Positions 6,213 through 8,132 of a stretch of DNA of 8,132 bases are shown piece by piece. The notes below the pieces were generated by a model. The model searched no databases. It worked only from the letters and a program-made list of their open reading frames with translations, and had not been told where the DNA came from. The DNA is from an uncultured Chryseolinea sp. GTDB lineage: Bacteria; Bacteroidota; Bacteroidia; Cytophagales; Cyclobacteriaceae. Each line of letters opens with the position of its first letter. The first letter of the stretch is position 1. Made by a program: the position numbers and the translations under genes. The stretch spans positions 1-8,132 of the forward strand of contig CAMLER010000204.1 of the NCBI GenBank assembly GCA_946478915.1. The letters run 5' to 3'.

Positions 6213-6423
6213 GGCCGTATTCTTTACCTTTCGTTATCTTTCCTGATAATACAATAATATCATTTCGGCAAACCATGACATCACGTTGCAAAGAAAGTTG
6301 TGTCAATTCATTGTCAAAACACTGCGTGTTTGATATTGTTAAATCATAAATCTTGGCATGGACCAGTAACATACGGCTTTGCGACTGAGAGTGCATGATG
6401 GTTTGAAATTTTCTCGGTCAAAA

Positions 6424-7689
6424 TCACAGCTTCTTAACTCTGACTCTTTTGATCTTGACATTGTCCATCGCAAACACTTGCAACTCCAAACCTTTCCATA
6501 CCAGCTTCTCGCCAACCGTGGGGATAGTATTAAGTTCGGAAAGTATTAATCCCCCTAATGTATTGATGTGATCCAGGTACGAAGTATCCTCGACGTCAAA
6601 ATGTAGCACGAAGTCAGCGAACGGAAATTGGCCGTCGATCAGCCACGAGCCATCGCTCAGTTGATCGATCCTATTTGCCTTCGCGTCCAGATCCGATATA
6701 TCACCGACCAAAGCTCGTAAAATATTGTCCAAAGTTACAATTCCCAAAACTGACCCGTACTCCTCTAGTACGAGTGCGTAATGAATCTTTGATTGTCTGA
6801 ATTTTTCCAGAGCCTTATATGCAGTGGTTGATTCTACGAACAAAGGAGGCACCCTGATAACACTGCGAATATCGTCGCCAGATTTCAAGATATTCAACAG
6901 ATCCCTGAGTGAAACAATTCCAAGTATTTTGTCCTTGTTGTTCTCATGTACCGGATACAATGGATGAAAATTTGTTGTCACGATATCCCTGATCGCATCA
7001 GCGTCCGAATTAATATCGATGAAAGCAAGATCACTTCGCAAAATCATAAGAGAACTGATCTTTCTATCTCCAAGCGAAAACACACGCTCAACAATTTCCT
7101 GTTCGATTTGCTGAACTTCACCTCCTTGTGCTCCTTCCTGGATAATAGCTTTTATTTCTTCTTCTGTAATCTGATTTTTTTTTGGTGGCTTTATGTTCAG
7201 GATTATCAGGATTAAATCGGAAGTCTTCGAGAGTATCCAAACGAATGGGCTAGTGATGGTTGACAGAAGTTTCATAAAAGGAGCGAAACGCATTGCAAGA
7301 ACTTCCGGATTGGAAAGTCCTATACGCTTCGGAACAAGTTCACCAAGCAGTAAAGAGCAAAAGGTAATTATGAGCAGCACAAGCGCAACGGCCAATCCAT
7401 CTGCAAAAGGCCTAAGCTGCTCAAACTGAGCCAACCAGTTTTCCATATCGTTGGTTATATTTTCACCGCTATATATACCTGTGAGCAGACCGATCAACGT
7501 TATGCCGATCTGAACAGTTGACAGGAAACGCGTTGGCGACGACGCCAGATGTAATGCCGTTCTGGCTCCAGTTTTCCCGGCCTTGACTGCCGCCTCCAAC
7601 CTTATCGTCCGCGAGGAAATTACCGCGATCTCAGACATCGAAAAGACGCCATTAAGTATAATAAGTACTAAAATAATTAGCAGTTCCAT
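6424..7689 (-). CDS. CNNM/CBS/CorC-HlyC family membrane protein (hemolysin-like, putative Mg/Co ion transport)
   Basis: This 421-residue protein is a full-length member of the CNNM (DUF21) family, often labelled 'hemolysin family protein' and thought to export or regulate magnesium or cobalt ions in the inner membrane. The CNNM domain covers about residues 1-170, with hydrophobic segments at about 2-17, 56-73, 98-116 and 136-165. Its signatures are NGVFSMSEIAVISSR (13-27), TVQIGITLIGLLTG (58-71) and GELVPKRIGL (116-125). The linker ITEEEIKAIIQEGAQGG (174-190) leads to two CBS domains, about 212-266 (ILGIVSLRDLL) and 277-331 (VLGIVTLDNILRALVGDI), which bind adenine nucleotides in relatives. 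A CorC_HlyC domain follows at about 345-418 (LDHINTLGGLI, then TVGEKL). I chose the ATG at 7689, which gives the usual MELLIILVLIILNG start; a TTG at 7710 would add seven uncharacteristic residues. It is probably transcribed separately. The ion specificity, and whether it transports or senses, cannot be read from sequence. Confidence 0.93.
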   Translation of the reverse strand: MELLIILVLIILNGVFSMSEIAVISSRTIRLEAAVKAGKTGARTALHLASSPTRFLSTVQIGITLIGLLTGIYSGENITNDMENWLAQFEQLRPFADGLAVALVLLIITFCSLLLGELVPKRIGLSNPEVLAMRFAPFMKLLSTITSPFVWILSKTSDLILIILNIKPPKKNQITEEEIKAIIQEGAQGGEVQQIEQEIVERVFSLGDRKISSLMILRSDLAFIDINSDADAIRDIVTTNFHPLYPVHENNKDKILGIVSLRDLLNILKSGDDIRSVIRVPPLFVESTTAYKALEKFRQSKIHYALVLEEYGSVLGIVTLDNILRALVGDISDLDAKANRIDQLSDGSWLIDGQFPFADFVLHFDVEDTSYLDHINTLGGLILSELNTIPTVGEKLVWKGLELQVFAMDNVKIKRVRVKKL

Positions 7690-7763
7690 CGTACGAGATA
7701 TTAGGATCAATTGTAGTGCAAATCTATCCTTAATATTTGGATGCCGGCAGGTGTTACGTCAGC

Positions 7764-7816
7764 GATGTCGAATGATCCACTGGTCTCAATTGTTTGTTAG
7801 TGATGTCGATTACATC
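7764..7816. repeat. GATGTCGA direct repeat and small hairpin upstream of the CNNM gene
   Basis: GATGTCGA occurs at 7764-7771 and 7802-7809, with starts 38 bases apart, and the second copy opens a hairpin GATGT-CGATT-ACATC at 7802-7816. This is in the 206-base gap between the right-edge gene and the CNNM gene, roughly 75-130 bases upstream of the latter's start, so a regulator site pair is conceivable. The motif is short and unrecognised. Confidence 0.25.
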
Positions 7817-7895
7817 GTTCATCGATGCCCTTTTTTATAACGACCTCACAATTATATTCGAAAAATGTTCCGATAAATAGTGCGCTCTAAACTAA

Positions 7896-8132
7896 TTAAT
7901 GGTTTGTCAGTACGCTCGCATGGTTTTCGGGAGTGATGTCCACGGACTGCCAATAATCTCTCTCATACCTAAGGATTACCGGATAGATCGTCATGATTCC
8001 AAAGTCCCTGGCACGAAATTCTGAATCAAATATGACATCCTTTCTTTGGAGATCAAACTTCTTCATTGCAAGCGAACAGGACTTTTCACTGGGACCAGAA
8101 ATGACGACAGCGATACCCAAGCTGCTAACACT
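7896..8132 (-). CDS. C-terminal fragment of an unidentified protein (cut by right edge)
   Basis: The frame is open from the window edge to a TAA at 7896, giving 78 residues. The codons at the edge read SVSSLGIAVVISGPSEK without an ATG, so the true start is most likely outside; a TTG at 8120 or an internal ATG (at the MKKFDLQRK segment) are less convincing starts. The visible part has a hydrophobic strand (LGIAVVIS), a charged helix (SLAMKKFDLQRKDVIF), and a strand-rich aromatic end with FGIMTIYPVILRY and DYWQSVDITPENH, which reads like a folded, soluble coding sequence. I do not recognise the family and assign no function. It is followed by 206 bases without a gene before the CNNM-type gene, so co-transcription is uncertain. 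Confidence 0.65.
   Translation of the reverse strand, partial: SVSSLGIAVVISGPSEKSCSLAMKKFDLQRKDVIFDSEFRARDFGIMTIYPVILRYERDYWQSVDITPENHASVLTNH

Noticed and set aside
6199..6396. 65-codon minus-strand frame ahead of the dioxygenase gene, overlapping its start by 14 bases
   Set aside because: The peptide has no recognisable features and the overlap is awkward; the stretch more likely holds the dioxygenase promoter. A small gene is not fully excluded.
6424..7710. TTG start at 7710 for the CNNM-type gene
   Set aside because: The ATG at 7689 gives the family's usual N-terminus MELLIILVLIILNG, and the seven extra residues look unrelated.

Overview
The window looks like a chromosomal stretch from a member of the Bacteroidota (Cytophagales/Chitinophagales-like). 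The base composition is moderate and slightly AT-rich. Starts are mostly not preceded by Shine-Dalgarno sequences, as is usual in that phylum. The proteins also have a Bacteroidota flavour: a ComEC N-terminus of the style MTRWIPYAFVRI, a COG4310 aminopeptidase-like protein next to surface-polysaccharide enzymes, and a CNNM/CBS/CorC-type protein. The phylum call is inference from protein style and no marker gene is present. Every gene I can support lies on the minus strand, so the transcription order runs from right to left.

Region by region, from the left edge:
- 1-563: the 5' part of comEC (DNA-uptake channel), cut by the window edge.
- 697-1710: a family-2 glycosyltransferase.
- 1777-3102: a COG4310 'polysaccharide biosynthesis protein with aminopeptidase-like domain' (DUF2172/DUF4910 plus a C-terminal winged helix).
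- 3103-4037: about 930 bases without a recognisable intact gene. It holds one unidentified 73-codon frame and broken minus-strand frames that may be remnants.
- 4038-4805: a TylF/MycF-type SAM-dependent methyltransferase.
- 4806-5219: about 410 bases with no gene, only short direct and inverted repeats.
- 5220-6212: an MhqO-like two-module glyoxalase/extradiol ring-cleaving dioxygenase.
- 6424-7689: a CNNM-CBS-CorC/HlyC-type membrane protein.
- 7896-8132: the C-terminal end of an unrecognised protein that enters from the right edge.

The glycosyltransferase, the aminopeptidase-like protein and the TylF-like methyltransferase look like one edge of a surface-polysaccharide (LPS O-antigen or capsule/exopolysaccharide) locus: one adds a sugar, one probably methylates a sugar, and one is a family often found in such loci without a settled reaction. 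comEC, the dioxygenase and the CNNM protein are ordinary genes flanking that cluster. Only the aminopeptidase-like gene and the glycosyltransferase are close enough (about 66 bases) to suggest a shared transcript.

I found no CRISPR array, tRNA, rRNA, intact insertion sequence, convincing rho-independent terminator or clear operator. I see no evidence of a new multi-gene system. The best places for a second look are the apparently degraded stretch 3103-4037 and the aminopeptidase-like gene in its sugar-biosynthesis setting.
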